A stretch of DNA of 64,000 bases from Corynebacterium sp. HMSC27B11 (GTDB lineage Bacteria; Actinomycetota; Actinomycetes; Mycobacteriales; Mycobacteriaceae), in assembly GCF_001815985.1 (NCBI RefSeq), contig NZ_KV823550.1, positions 118,745 to 182,744 of the forward strand, given 5' to 3'. The translations under genes were made by a program, and so were the position numbers. Of the stretch, positions 9,393 to 18,044 are shown piece by piece. The notes beneath the pieces were generated by a model. It had not been told where the DNA came from. It worked only from the letters and a program-made list of their open reading frames with translations, and made no database searches. Each line of letters starts with the position of its first letter. Position 1 is the first letter of the stretch.

Positions 9393-9430
9393 AGCCCGGG
9401 CGGGAACGCGTGTTCCCTGCCCGGGCTTTA
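9393..9430 (+). terminator. Rho-independent terminator after the GH32-like gene
   Basis: The inverted repeat agcccgggc(a/g)ggaac ... gttccctgcccgggct is followed by tttagctttg. It lies about 40 bp past the stop and between convergent genes, so it may serve both strands. Confidence 0.75.
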
Positions 9431-9545
9431 GCTTTGCTGTGGGGCGCTGACGTGGCTGGCCGCTGGTGAGCGCGCGTGCCGCGGAGAGGCGCCGGCAACA
9501 GTGTGAGCGCCAGCAAGGGGGCTTGCCTCTCCCCTGCTGCTCGCG

Positions 9546-10415
9546 TTAGGCCTTCGCGAGGCGGGTGATCTTCGCGCGCGCGGTGACGTTCATCTGCGGC
9601 GGCAGGTTCTCGATGCGCTCGGCGAGCACCTTGGAGTGAATGTGGCGCGCGGACGGGCTCATGCCGATCTGTGCGGCAATGGAATCCTGGTCGAGGGTCA
9701 TCGCGAACTCCACGGTCTCCGACTCCCCGACCGGGGTGAGGTGGCCGGAGGCCTGCTCGATCATGCGCTCGACCTTGCCCTCCTCAACCTCGATGATGCC
9801 CAGTGGCTCGCGTAGCTCGTGCAGGTGGCCGGCGTCCGCCGTGAGGACGACGACCTCCCCGCCCGGCTTCAGAATGCGGGCGAACTCGGCAGCGTTGCGC
9901 GGGGCAAAGACGACCATGATGGCGTCCACGGACTCGTCCTGGATCGGCAGTCGCGACCAGGCGTCCGCGACGACAGCGCCAATGCGGGAGTGGGCCTTAG
10001 CCAGGCGCTTGACCGCCGCGGTGGAGACGTCGATGCCCACGCCGCGGGAGTTTTCGATGGTGTCGAGCGCGTGGCTCAGGTAGTAACCGGTTCCTGCGCC
10101 GATCTCCACCAGCCCTGGGTGGCTACTCGGCGCGACCCCAGCGTCGTCCAGCACGTCCTCCACCTTGTGGGTGACGGCCTCGACGAAGGGAGCGAAGTGC
10201 CCGCCGGTGAGGAAGGTTTCGCGGGCGCTAATCATCGCGGCGTCATCGCCGGAGTAACGAAGCCCGGCCCCGCCGGCCAGCGTTACGTAGCCCTGGCGGG
10301 CGATGTCGTAGCTATGCCCCGAGTCGGACACGAGGGTTCGCCACTGCGCGTCACCAGCCGACAGCGCGGTTCCGTCCACCGGGTCCGCCAGCAGATCAAT
10401 CACATCAGAAAGCAC
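9546..10415 (-). CDS. RlmA-like 23S rRNA guanine methyltransferase
   Basis: A 289-residue SAM-dependent methyltransferase of the RlmA family (N1-methylation of G745/G748 of 23S rRNA). The N-terminus keeps the family layout (LLADPVDGTAL ... SGHSYDIARQGYVTLA), and motif I is VEIGAGTGYYLSHAL with VFAPRNAAEFARILKPGGEVVVL after it. The four cysteines that form the zinc finger in typical RlmA are absent here, so the N-terminal domain has lost its metal. GTG 10415 has GAAGGAG upstream. It is 43 bp downstream of the aminopeptidase gene and probably in its operon. Confidence 0.8.
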   Translation of the reverse strand: MLSDVIDLLADPVDGTALSAGDAQWRTLVSDSGHSYDIARQGYVTLAGGAGLRYSGDDAAMISARETFLTGGHFAPFVEAVTHKVEDVLDDAGVAPSSHPGLVEIGAGTGYYLSHALDTIENSRGVGIDVSTAAVKRLAKAHSRIGAVVADAWSRLPIQDESVDAIMVVFAPRNAAEFARILKPGGEVVVLTADAGHLHELREPLGIIEVEEGKVERMIEQASGHLTPVGESETVEFAMTLDQDSIAAQIGMSPSARHIHSKVLAERIENLPPQMNVTARAKITRLAKA

Positions 10416-10458
10416 AGTCGCGCTCCTTCATTCAAGCCTCAAGAACTTCTTTTATAAA

Positions 10459-11946
10459 CTATTTGGCTAACCACTGTACAAGTGTGCGGGCACCGAACCC
10501 GGTACCGACCGGCGAGACCTCCGCGTAGGTCTGCTCCGCGCGACCCGGACCAGCGATATCCAGGTGGATCAGGTCGACCCCGCGGGTGAACCGGCGGAGG
10601 AACATCGCCGCAGTGGTCGCACCCGGCCCCTTCGGAGCCTGGCGGACATCCGCGATCTTCGAATCCACCGCCTGCTCCAGGTACTTCGGCTGTGGCAGCG
10701 GCCACCACTGCTCACCGACCTGGGCACCCCGGCGCGCGAGCTTCAGCGCTACCTGCGGGGTGGGCGCGAACACCGCTCCCGTGCGCAGGCCCAGGGCCAG
10801 CTTCGCGGCACCCGTGAGCGTGGCGATGGAGATGATGGCATTCGGCTCGTACTTCTTGGCCACGTAGCTGATCGCGTCGGCCAGGACCATGCGGCCCTCG
10901 GCGTCGGTGTTGGTCACCTCGGAGGTAATGCCACCGTAGTGTTCGACGACATCTCCCGGCCGGTAGGCGTCCCCGGAGACCATGTTCTCCGCCATCGGGA
11001 CGATCGCGACGACCTTGCGCGGCACCTGTCCTTCCGCGAGCGCCCGGAAGGCGGCGATGACGCTCGCCCCGCCGGTCATGTCCGTGCGCATGAGATCCAT
11101 CCCAGCGGCGGGCTTGATGCTGATACCACCGGTATCGAAGGTCACTCCCTTGCCGACCATGGCGATGGGGCTGCGGCGCTGTGGCAAGCCGATGCTCTCG
11201 GGATCCCACACCATCTCCACCATGACCGGCGGCCGGGAGGATCCGGAGCCCACCGCAATGATGCCGCCGAAGCCCTTGCTACGTAGCCACTCGGCGTCGC
11301 GGACCTTCACCTTGACGCCCGGGATGTTCCCGACCAGCTTCTTCGCGCGCTTAGCCAGCCATTCCGGGGACTTCACGTTGCTGGGGGCGTTAGCCAGATC
11401 CCGTGACAGGCAGGTTGCCTTACCCAGCTGCACGCCGTCGCGCACCGCGCGGCGCAGCCCCAGGTTCGTGCGATTGTCGATGCTGCGGTGCGCCGGGTTG
11501 TCCCATGCCAGGTGGAGGTTGCGTACCGCACCGGGTCGCTTCTCATTCGTTGTGACGAACTCGTGGCCACCCACGATCGCGCCGATGATGAGGGAGCGTA
11601 GCTGGCGCGGCTTGATATTGGCGGGCAGGTGAAGCTGGACGAGATGACGCTTGGAGCGCACCGGGTGGCCTGCGACGACCTGGTTCATGTGGCGGATGAC
11701 CTGCGCCCCGCGGGCGCGCCAGCCGTCGTCGAGAAAGTCGCTGTGCTCGGAAAAGTCAGATGCCCGCGTGGGCGCATCAGGCAGCCCCACGACCCATTCG
11801 ACGGGTTCTCCGTTCGCGCTGATCTCAACTCCGCGGGCAGGCTCGCGATCCGCGTCGAAGCGCACATTCAGCACTTCGGTTCCCTCGACGGGCGCGCCGA
11901 AGGTGATCTCGGGTACAGCCTGCGGAATCTTGGGAATGGGAGCCAC
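10459..11946 (-). CDS. pepA: Leucyl aminopeptidase (M17 family)
   Basis: A 495-residue cytosolic metallo-aminopeptidase. The C-terminal catalytic domain shows the two-metal centre: GKGVTFDTGGISIKPAAGMDLMRTDM and the signature NTDAEGRMVLADA. The N-terminal domain (~residues 1-170) is the poorly conserved M17 regulatory half. It cleaves N-terminal residues from peptides and takes part in peptide turnover. GTG 11946 is used with an AAAGGG ribosome site. It starts 3 bp after the DivIVA-like gene and is followed by the rlmA-like gene. The symbol pepB is also used for corynebacterial homologues. Confidence 0.93.
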   Translation of the reverse strand: MAPIPKIPQAVPEITFGAPVEGTEVLNVRFDADREPARGVEISANGEPVEWVVGLPDAPTRASDFSEHSDFLDDGWRARGAQVIRHMNQVVAGHPVRSKRHLVQLHLPANIKPRQLRSLIIGAIVGGHEFVTTNEKRPGAVRNLHLAWDNPAHRSIDNRTNLGLRRAVRDGVQLGKATCLSRDLANAPSNVKSPEWLAKRAKKLVGNIPGVKVKVRDAEWLRSKGFGGIIAVGSGSSRPPVMVEMVWDPESIGLPQRRSPIAMVGKGVTFDTGGISIKPAAGMDLMRTDMTGGASVIAAFRALAEGQVPRKVVAIVPMAENMVSGDAYRPGDVVEHYGGITSEVTNTDAEGRMVLADAISYVAKKYEPNAIISIATLTGAAKLALGLRTGAVFAPTPQVALKLARRGAQVGEQWWPLPQPKYLEQAVDSKIADVRQAPKGPGATTAAMFLRRFTRGVDLIHLDIAGPGRAEQTYAEVSPVGTGFGARTLVQWLAK

Positions 11947-11949
11947 GGT

Positions 11950-12294
11950 TTATGCCCTTTCTGCTGCTTGTTTATCTTCCTTATTATCCCCGGCGGCTGG
12001 GGGCGCTTGCTTATAGTCGCCCGGCTGGCCTGGGTCGCCGAGGTGGGTGGCGAGCCGCTCGAGCAGGGCGTCGACTTCGGCCGCGTCGTACCCGCGGAGG
12101 GAGCGGGTGAACTTCACCTGCCGTAGGTTCGCCCCGGTGAGCTCACAATTCGCGCGGAACTCCGCTGCCTGCCTTTCGGCGGGGTGGTCTGCTCGCGGCC
12201 CGGTGTACTCCCCCGGGCCGAATACGCGCCCCACCAGGTAAACGAGAAGCCCCGCGACAAGTGCCGCGCCGGCGATCGAAAAGATCCAGTACAT
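11950..12294 (-). CDS. Small DivIVA-domain membrane protein
   Basis: A 114-residue protein: an N-terminal membrane helix (YWIFSIAGAALVAGLLVYLVG), a short linker, and a DivIVA-like motif FTRSLRGYDAAEVDALLERLATHLGD. The tail is charged and disordered. This layout occurs in actinobacterial proteins thought to interact with the polar growth machinery, but a direct role is inference. It sits between the LOG-family gene (14 bp gap) and the aminopeptidase gene (3 bp gap), so all three appear cotranscribed. Confidence 0.8.
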   Translation of the reverse strand: MYWIFSIAGAALVAGLLVYLVGRVFGPGEYTGPRADHPAERQAAEFRANCELTGANLRQVKFTRSLRGYDAAEVDALLERLATHLGDPGQPGDYKQAPPAAGDNKEDKQAAERA

Positions 12295-12308
12295 CCTTGG
12301 GGTTTCTC

Positions 12309-13187
12309 CTAGGGCTGCTCCCGGCGGAGCATCTCCAGCTCCTCCTCGATTCGACCGCGCTCGCGTTCGAGGTCCTCGCGGCGGCGCTTCAAGCTTTCGG
12401 TGTGCTTATCGTGCGCACGGTGGCAAAATTCCATGGCGTCCTCGGGGTCGTCTGTGAGGTGAATCAGGTCGACGTCCTCGGGAGAAATCATCTTCTCCTC
12501 GACGAGTCGCTCCTTAATCCAGTCCACCAGCGGACCCCAGAATTCCGTCCCGACGAGGATGATCGGGAAGCGTTGGATCTTCTGGGTCTGAACCATCACC
12601 AGAGCCTCGAAGAGCTCGTCGAGGGTACCGAAACCGCCAGGCAGGCAGATGAAGGCCTGGGAGTACTTCAGGAACATCGTCTTGCGCACGAAGAAGTAGC
12701 GGAAGTTCATACCCAGCTGCACCCAGTCGTTGAGGCGCTGCTCGTGGGGCAGCTCGATGCCCAGGCCGATGGAGAGCCCGCCCGCATCTGCCGCACCCCG
12801 GTTCGCGGCCTCCATCAGGCCTGGACCACCGCCCGTGATCGTGGCGTAGCCACTGCGGGCGATCAGCGTGCCGATCTGCTGGCCAAGCTTGTAGTACTCG
12901 TGGTCTTCCCGGACGCGTGCGGAGCCAAAGACGGTGATCGCCTTCGGGATCTTCGCGAGCGCGCCGAAGCCGTCAACGAACTCGGCCTGGATCCTCATCA
13001 CGCGCCACGGATCCGTGTGCAACCAGTCGGTGCTGTCCTGGGGCTGAAGCAGGCGCTGGTCGGTCGTGGAGTCCTTCGGCTCTGAGTCCGGAGTCCCCCG
13101 GTACAGAACGGGCCCACGGAAACGAAAATCGGAGAGATTGGCCGAATCTGTGGCCGGAAAGTTGGGGGTGGGGTCTTCAGTAGTCAT
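12309..13187 (-). CDS. LOG family protein (TIGR00730), putative nucleoside 5'-monophosphate phosphoribohydrolase
   Basis: A 292-residue Rossmann-fold protein with the lysine-decarboxylase-like signature: ITVFGSAR, GGGPGLMEAANRGA and PGGFGTLDELFEAL. Members such as the mycobacterial Rv1205 release cytokinin bases from their riboside monophosphates. The ~60-residue N-terminal extension and the coiled C-terminal helix (KRRREDLERERGRIEEELEML) are additions to the minimal ~190-residue fold. It is the first gene of a three- or four-gene minus-strand operon. The in vivo substrate in this organism is not known. Confidence 0.88.
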   Translation of the reverse strand: MTTEDPTPNFPATDSANLSDFRFRGPVLYRGTPDSEPKDSTTDQRLLQPQDSTDWLHTDPWRVMRIQAEFVDGFGALAKIPKAITVFGSARVREDHEYYKLGQQIGTLIARSGYATITGGGPGLMEAANRGAADAGGLSIGLGIELPHEQRLNDWVQLGMNFRYFFVRKTMFLKYSQAFICLPGGFGTLDELFEALVMVQTQKIQRFPIILVGTEFWGPLVDWIKERLVEEKMISPEDVDLIHLTDDPEDAMEFCHRAHDKHTESLKRRREDLERERGRIEEELEMLRREQP

Positions 13188-13353
13188 CGCTACTCATCTT
13201 AACGGTGACCCAGGACACGTGGCCGCCGACAATCTCCTGGCACGGCCAGCATTCCCCCTTAACAGGTGCAGTGCGCGCCCCCGCAGGCCTGGAAGTGGGC
13301 AAAGAAGTGGACTTCATTGTCTGACGCGCGCGTGAATATGGTCTAATTCATAC

Positions 13354-14778
13354 ATGAATTCCCCCAATACTCAGTCGGCTGCCGACACCACAGCGGCAAC
13401 CCCAGAGAGTGGCTCCGCCCTCGGCAAGGGGCTTGAAACCCGACACCTCACCATGATGGGCCTCGGCTCCGCTGTCGGTGCCGGCCTGTTCCTCGGAACA
13501 GGCGTCGGCATCGAAGCAGCCGGCCCTGCTGTCCTCTTGTCCTACATCGTCGCCGGTGTCATCGTCATCTTCGTGATGCAGATGCTGGGCGAGCTCGCGG
13601 CCGCGCGCCCGGCCTCCGGCACTTTCGCCACCTATGGCCGCCTGGCATTCGGTAACTGGGCGGGTTTCTCGCTCGGCTGGCTGTACTACTTCATGCTCGT
13701 GATGGTCATGGGCGCCGAGATCACCGGCGCCGGCGCCATCATGGGTAAGTGGTTCGGCGTGGATGGCTGGATTCCTGGCCTGATCGCGGTCGTCTTCTTC
13801 ACCATCGTCAACCTCACCGCCGTGCGCGGCTTCGGCGAGTTTGAGTACTGGTTCGCGTTCATCAAGGTCGCGGTCATCGTCATCTTCCTCGTCATCGGCC
13901 TGGGCCTGCTCTTCGGCTTCTTCCCGAGCTTCGAGAGCCCTGGGCTCTCCCACTTCAGCGACTTCGCGCCGAACGGCATCTCCGGCATGGCTGCCGGCCT
14001 ACTCGCTGTTGCTTTCGCATTCGGCGGAATCGAGATCGTGACCATCGCCGCAGCCGAGGCCAAGGACCCCACCACTTCCATTGCCTCCGCCGTGCGCGCC
14101 GTCATCTGGCGCATCTCCGTCTTCTACCTGGGCTCGGTCTTCCTGATCACCGCCCTGCTTCCGTACTCCACCCTGGGTGACGCTGAGACCGCCGCAGAGT
14201 CCCCCTTCACCCGCGTGCTGGAGCTGGCGAACATCCCGGGTGCTGTGATGCTCATGGAGATCGTCATCGTCCTGGCCCTGCTCTCGGCATGTAACGCCCA
14301 GATCTACGCCACCTCCCGCCTGCTGTTCAGCTTCAGTAGCACTGGCTACGCACCGAAGATCTTCCGGAAGACGAACTCCAAGCAGGTTCCGATCCCGGCA
14401 GTGTGGGCATCCCTGTTCTTCGCCTTCCTCTCGGTGACCCTGCAGGTCTGGGGCCCAGAGAACCTGATCGGCATCCTATTCAACGCCGTCGGCGGCTCGC
14501 TGCTGGTGATCTGGGTGATGATTGTGCTCTCCGAAATCAAGCTGCGCCCGGCTCTCGAGGCCCGCGGCAAGATGCCGGTCCGGATGTGGGGCTACCCGTT
14601 CCTGCCGTGGCTGACCGTTGCCCTGCTGCTGGGGCTCACCATCCTCATGCTGTGGGATCCCTCGGCCCGAGGCCAGGTCATCACCGTGGCCGTCGCTTTC
14701 GCTGCGCTCTCCGCACTGGGCTACATCGTGGGCAAGGTTAACCCTGCTGCCCAGGACCACGAGGAGATGACGCTCTAG
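13354..14778 (+). CDS. APC-family amino-acid permease
   Basis: A 474-residue polytopic protein with about 12 membrane helices and the amino acid-polyamine-organocation start GLGSAVGAGLFLGTGVGIEAAGPAVLLSY, followed by QMLGELAAARPASGTFATYG. It belongs to the AroP/GabP/ProY-like group of H+-coupled permeases; the substrate cannot be fixed from sequence. ATG 13354 is used; a TCTAAT hexamer ends about 6 nt upstream, so the mRNA may be leaderless. It is monocistronic: divergent from the LOG gene and followed by a terminator shared with dapC on the other strand. Confidence 0.92.
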   Translation: MNSPNTQSAADTTAATPESGSALGKGLETRHLTMMGLGSAVGAGLFLGTGVGIEAAGPAVLLSYIVAGVIVIFVMQMLGELAAARPASGTFATYGRLAFGNWAGFSLGWLYYFMLVMVMGAEITGAGAIMGKWFGVDGWIPGLIAVVFFTIVNLTAVRGFGEFEYWFAFIKVAVIVIFLVIGLGLLFGFFPSFESPGLSHFSDFAPNGISGMAAGLLAVAFAFGGIEIVTIAAAEAKDPTTSIASAVRAVIWRISVFYLGSVFLITALLPYSTLGDAETAAESPFTRVLELANIPGAVMLMEIVIVLALLSACNAQIYATSRLLFSFSSTGYAPKIFRKTNSKQVPIPAVWASLFFAFLSVTLQVWGPENLIGILFNAVGGSLLVIWVMIVLSEIKLRPALEARGKMPVRMWGYPFLPWLTVALLLGLTILMLWDPSARGQVITVAVAFAALSALGYIVGKVNPAAQDHEEMTL

Positions 14779-14833
14779 AACATCACCGGCGCCCCGGGCC
14801 CTCCTGGGGCGTCTCACGTGGCAAGAAAAGTCA

Positions 14834-14878
14834 ACGGCCTCGAAAGCACAAAATGGTGCTTCCGAGGCCGTTTTCTTT
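14834..14878. terminator. Bidirectional terminator between permease gene and dapC
   Basis: The inverted repeat acggcctcg(a/g)aagcac ... gtgctt ccgaggccgt is flanked by TTTTCTTT on the right and AAAAG on the left. It lies between two convergent genes. Confidence 0.8.
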
Positions 14879-14882
14879 GAAT

Positions 14883-16052
14883 CTATACCGCGCCCTCACC
14901 CACCGCGCCCTCACCCAGCGCGGCGAGACGCTGGGCGGCCTGGGCGATCTGCTCATCGCTAGCGGTCAGCCCCACCCGGACATGCTGTGCTCCGGCGGAT
15001 CCATAGAAGTGCCCCGGAGCCACGAGGATGCCAAGTTCCACGAACCGGTCCACCGTCTCCCACGCATCCCGGCCTTCGGTGGCCCAGATATAGAGCCCGG
15101 CTTCGGAGTGCTCGACCGTGAAACCGCCAGCGGCCAGCCCGGCAAGCAGCACCTCACGGCGCTCCCTGTAGCGCTGCCGCTGCAGGGTTTCGAAATCATC
15201 GGAACTCAGCGCCGCGATCATCGCGCGTTGGATCGGCCCCGGCACCATGCCCCCGGCGTGCTTCCGGATCCCGAGAATCTCAGCCATGAGCTCCTGGTCA
15301 CCTGCGAGCCAGCCCGCGCGGTAGCTGGCCATATTGGAGGTCTTCGACAGCGAATGCACCGCGATCAGGTTGCGGTGGTCGCCATCGCAGACCCGCGGAT
15401 CGAGGATGGAGACGGGCGCGTCGGCCACCTCGGTGGCCTCCCACCCCAGGCCGAGGTAGCACTCGTCGGAGACAACGATGCAGTCGCGCTGCCGGGCGAA
15501 GTCCACGACCTTGCGAAGGTGCTCTACCCCGAGCACTGCGCCGTGCGGGTTCGCGGGCGAGTTGAGGTAAATCAGGGCTGGAGTTTCGGGCCCCAATTTC
15601 AGCAGCGAATCAGCGCGCAGCACCCGGCAGCCCGCGAGTTTCGCGGAGACCTCATAGGTCGGATACGCCAGCTCTGGGATGACCACCAGCGAATCGGCAT
15701 GGATGCCGAGGTCCATCGGCAGGCTCGCGATCGCCTCCTTGGTGCCGATCACCGGCACCACGGCATCCTCGCTGAGCCCGGTGACACCGAAGCGTCGGGC
15801 CATCGCGGCCACGATGGCTTCCCTGAGTTCAGCGGAACCTTCGGTGGGCGGGTAGCCCGGCTGCCACGCGGCCTCCGTCAGCGCGAGCTGGACGTTCGGG
15901 GGGACGTCGTCGACTGGCGTTCCGACGGAGAGGTTAATCATCCCGTCGGGGTGGGCGGCAGCTCGCTGCGTCGCTTCAGCCAGAGTGTCCCAGGGAAACG
16001 CTGGAAGCCGCTCGGCGGCGGGGGTGCGAAAAGCTGGTGACCGTCGAGTCAC
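14883..16052 (-). CDS. dapC: N-succinyldiaminopimelate aminotransferase
   Basis: A 389-residue fold-type I PLP aminotransferase, the DapC step of the succinylase lysine/diaminopimelate pathway. Visible motifs: NLSVGTPVDDVP, PTEGSAELREAI, the NSPANPHG substrate loop, SDECYLGLGW, and the PLP lysine in HSLSKTSNMASYRAGW. GTG 16052 is taken as the start, with GAGGAG upstream; the frame is open to 16100, but that extension would run through the fdxC terminator hairpin at 16077-16106. The fdxC-dapC order matches mycobacteria. Confidence 0.92.
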   Translation of the reverse strand: MTRRSPAFRTPAAERLPAFPWDTLAEATQRAAAHPDGMINLSVGTPVDDVPPNVQLALTEAAWQPGYPPTEGSAELREAIVAAMARRFGVTGLSEDAVVPVIGTKEAIASLPMDLGIHADSLVVIPELAYPTYEVSAKLAGCRVLRADSLLKLGPETPALIYLNSPANPHGAVLGVEHLRKVVDFARQRDCIVVSDECYLGLGWEATEVADAPVSILDPRVCDGDHRNLIAVHSLSKTSNMASYRAGWLAGDQELMAEILGIRKHAGGMVPGPIQRAMIAALSSDDFETLQRQRYRERREVLLAGLAAGGFTVEHSEAGLYIWATEGRDAWETVDRFVELGILVAPGHFYGSAGAQHVRVGLTASDEQIAQAAQRLAALGEGAVGEGAV

Positions 16053-16070
16053 GGGTTCACTCTCCTCATT

Positions 16071-16106
16071 GAAAAACTCCCGGTGCCCCACCAGAAGCAC
16101 CGGGAG
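16071..16106 (-). terminator. Rho-independent terminator of fdxC
   Basis: A 10-bp stem ctcccggtgc / gcaccgggag (16077-16086 and 16097-16106); read on the minus strand it is followed by TTTTTC. It separates fdxC from dapC. Confidence 0.85.
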
Positions 16107-16149
16107 CCGGGCACGCGGCCGACACTGTGAAGGCCGGCCTTCCAGCCAC

Positions 16150-16467
16150 TTAGGCCTGGGGTGGCAGGGCCGCGATCATCGGGGCGTCGAAGTCCTGCGG
16201 GCCAAGCGCCGCAGCACCGCCCGGGGAGCCCAGGTCGTCGAAGAACGCCGCGTTGGCGTCGTTGTACTCTTCCCACTCCTCCGGGATGTCGTCCTCGTAG
16301 AAGACGGCCTCGACCGGGCAGACCGGCTCACACGCGCCGCAGTCCACGCACTCATCTGGGTGGATGTACAGCATGCGCTTGCCTTCGTAGATGCAGTCCA
16401 CTGGGCACTCTTCGACGCAGCTGCGGTCCAGGACGTCGACGCATGGTTGCGCAATCGTGTAGGTCAT
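16150..16467 (-). CDS. fdxC: 7Fe ferredoxin
   Basis: A 105-residue ferredoxin of the 3Fe-4S/4Fe-4S type. The N-terminal cluster ligands are in C-x7-C-x3-C (PCVDVLDRSCVEECPVDC), and the second set is DECVDCGACEPVCPVEA. The acidic C-terminal extension is typical of the actinobacterial FdxA/FdxC family. It acts as a cytosolic one-electron carrier. It is encoded just upstream of dapC but separated from it by a terminator. Confidence 0.95.
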   Translation of the reverse strand: MTYTIAQPCVDVLDRSCVEECPVDCIYEGKRMLYIHPDECVDCGACEPVCPVEAVFYEDDIPEEWEEYNDANAAFFDDLGSPGGAAALGPQDFDAPMIAALPPQA

Positions 16468-16543
16468 TATTCTCCCTTATGCACTATCGGGTCTAGCGCT
16501 AACGGCTAAGCACTTATCTCTTTATTCTGTCACTCGGGCGGGT

Positions 16544-17044
16544 TCAATTCGAATCACGATCGGCCGTGGGGTCGATATACATGACCGGAATCGCGCCACC
16601 CAGCAGCCCCGCTGCGAGCAGGCCGAGCGTGGTGATGCTTTGCGGGATCAAGGTATCCCCGCTGGAGCTGAGGGCAGGCCACAGCAGCAGCGCGATGAAT
16701 CCCGCCAGCCAGATCCAGGTGGGGATGGCAGCGATCGCTTTATTCGGGGTCCACAGCAGCGCGGTTTTGGTGATGATCCAGTTGAACACTCCCGCGAACA
16801 CGATCGTCCAAGGCAACGGAATACTCACCTCGCCGATGCTGATGCGGCTGCCCAGGTAGAGCACGGAGACGAAGAGCCCGAAGGCAGCCCCAACGCTCAG
16901 CCAGGCGATCCCCGCAATCCGTTCGCGGCGGGTGGTGTCACGGCGCACCTGACTGCGGTTCGGGTCTCCCCAATGAGGCTCGCTCCGGCGTGTCTCTTCG
17001 GGATTGACGGCACGGTGGTTTTGGCTTGTCGCGTTGTCAGCCAT
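16544..17044 (-). CDS. Conserved membrane protein of the mshB operon
   Basis: A 166-residue protein starting at ATG 17044, which lies 4-8 bp from the mshB stop, so the two are coupled (GTG 17050 is an alternative; a longer open frame to 17113 lies inside mshB). After a ~50-residue hydrophilic, Arg-rich N-terminus there are four predicted helices (IAGIAWLSVGAAFGLFVSVLYLG; IPLPWTIVFAGVFNWIITKTALLW; AIPTWIWLAGFIALLLW; TTLGLLAAGLLGGAIPVMYI). A membrane protein gene follows mshB in mycobacteria as well (Rv1171-like). No function is known. Confidence 0.82.
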   Translation of the reverse strand: MADNATSQNHRAVNPEETRRSEPHWGDPNRSQVRRDTTRRERIAGIAWLSVGAAFGLFVSVLYLGSRISIGEVSIPLPWTIVFAGVFNWIITKTALLWTPNKAIAAIPTWIWLAGFIALLLWPALSSSGDTLIPQSITTLGLLAAGLLGGAIPVMYIDPTADRDSN

Positions 17045-18044
17045 TCTCACCCCGTACCTTCCCGTCGTTACCGTGTTCTTGGGCGGTCCCGTTGCTGGGA
17101 ACCACGAAGTCAAAGTGTAGCAGACTGATCTGTCTGTTTGTGTTTGGGTCAGCGTTCTTCACCCAGCCCAACTGATAACCCTCGACGGGGAGGATCGGCT
17201 GGCTGATGAGGTTCGACAACGCGAAGAGGTACTCCCCCGTCGGCGTGACCACGTCCCGAGCTTCGGGGTTGACGTCCGTTCGAGTACCGTCGGCGACCCA
17301 CAACTGCGTGGCGTGCGCCGCCATCGCCTTCCGCTTGGCCGCGACGTCCTCGGGCGCGCCCTGGACGAAGGCGTCGATAAACTCTTCCGCGACCAGCGCG
17401 ACCTCCCCGTCCTCCGCCTTACGCCAGCCTTCCGGCACCTCCGCGCCCGCCATCGCCGCGTGGAATGCCTCTGCCGGAGTGACGGCCCACCAGATCTCGT
17501 GCGGGGCGGCCTCCTCGCCCGCGTCCACGAGTCGGCGGACTGCTTCGTGGGTCACCCGGTGGGCTCGGATGTGGTCGGGGTGCCCATAGCCGCCGTCGGG
17601 GCCGTAGGTGACGAGCACCTCCGGGCGCTCACGGCGGAGCACCGCGAGCAGCTGCTCAACCTGTAGCTCCCAGTTATCCTCCGACTCCCCGGCGAAGGCG
17701 CGGGGGTGCCGGATCGTCGGGGTATCCGCCATCCCGGAGTCCCGCCAGCGGCTCAGCCCACCCAGGAACTGCGGGCCCTGCTGAACCCCGAGGTGCTCAA
17801 GGGCTTGCTGCAGTTCCCCGATGCGGAAACCGCCCAGCAGGTCGGAGTGCTCGGAGGTGAGGTTCTGGTACTTCTCCCCGATCACCTCCCCTTCTTCACC
17901 GAGCGTGCAGGTCAGCACGGAAGTCTCCGCACCTACCCGGGAGCTCGCGGCCACCAATAGGCCGGTAAACAAGGATTCATCATCCGGGTGGGCGTGGATA
18001 AACATCACCCGGCGCGGTGCCGCGTGGGTGGCGGGCTTAGTCAT
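17037..18044 (-). CDS. mshB: Mycothiol deacetylase MshB
   Basis: A 335-residue zinc-dependent N-acetyl-GlcN-Ins deacetylase (PIG-L/LmbE fold), second step of mycothiol synthesis. The zinc motif is HAHPDDESLF near residue 15, with the third ligand in YGHPDHIRAH. ATG 18044 overlaps the lpqW stop by 8 bp (ATGACTAAG around lpqW's TAA), so it is translationally coupled; the open frame extends upstream but that part lies in lpqW. Presence of mycothiol synthesis supports an actinobacterial host. Confidence 0.94.
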   Translation of the reverse strand: MTKPATHAAPRRVMFIHAHPDDESLFTGLLVAASSRVGAETSVLTCTLGEEGEVIGEKYQNLTSEHSDLLGGFRIGELQQALEHLGVQQGPQFLGGLSRWRDSGMADTPTIRHPRAFAGESEDNWELQVEQLLAVLRRERPEVLVTYGPDGGYGHPDHIRAHRVTHEAVRRLVDAGEEAAPHEIWWAVTPAEAFHAAMAGAEVPEGWRKAEDGEVALVAEEFIDAFVQGAPEDVAAKRKAMAAHATQLWVADGTRTDVNPEARDVVTPTGEYLFALSNLISQPILPVEGYQLGWVKNADPNTNRQISLLHFDFVVPSNGTAQEHGNDGKVRGENG

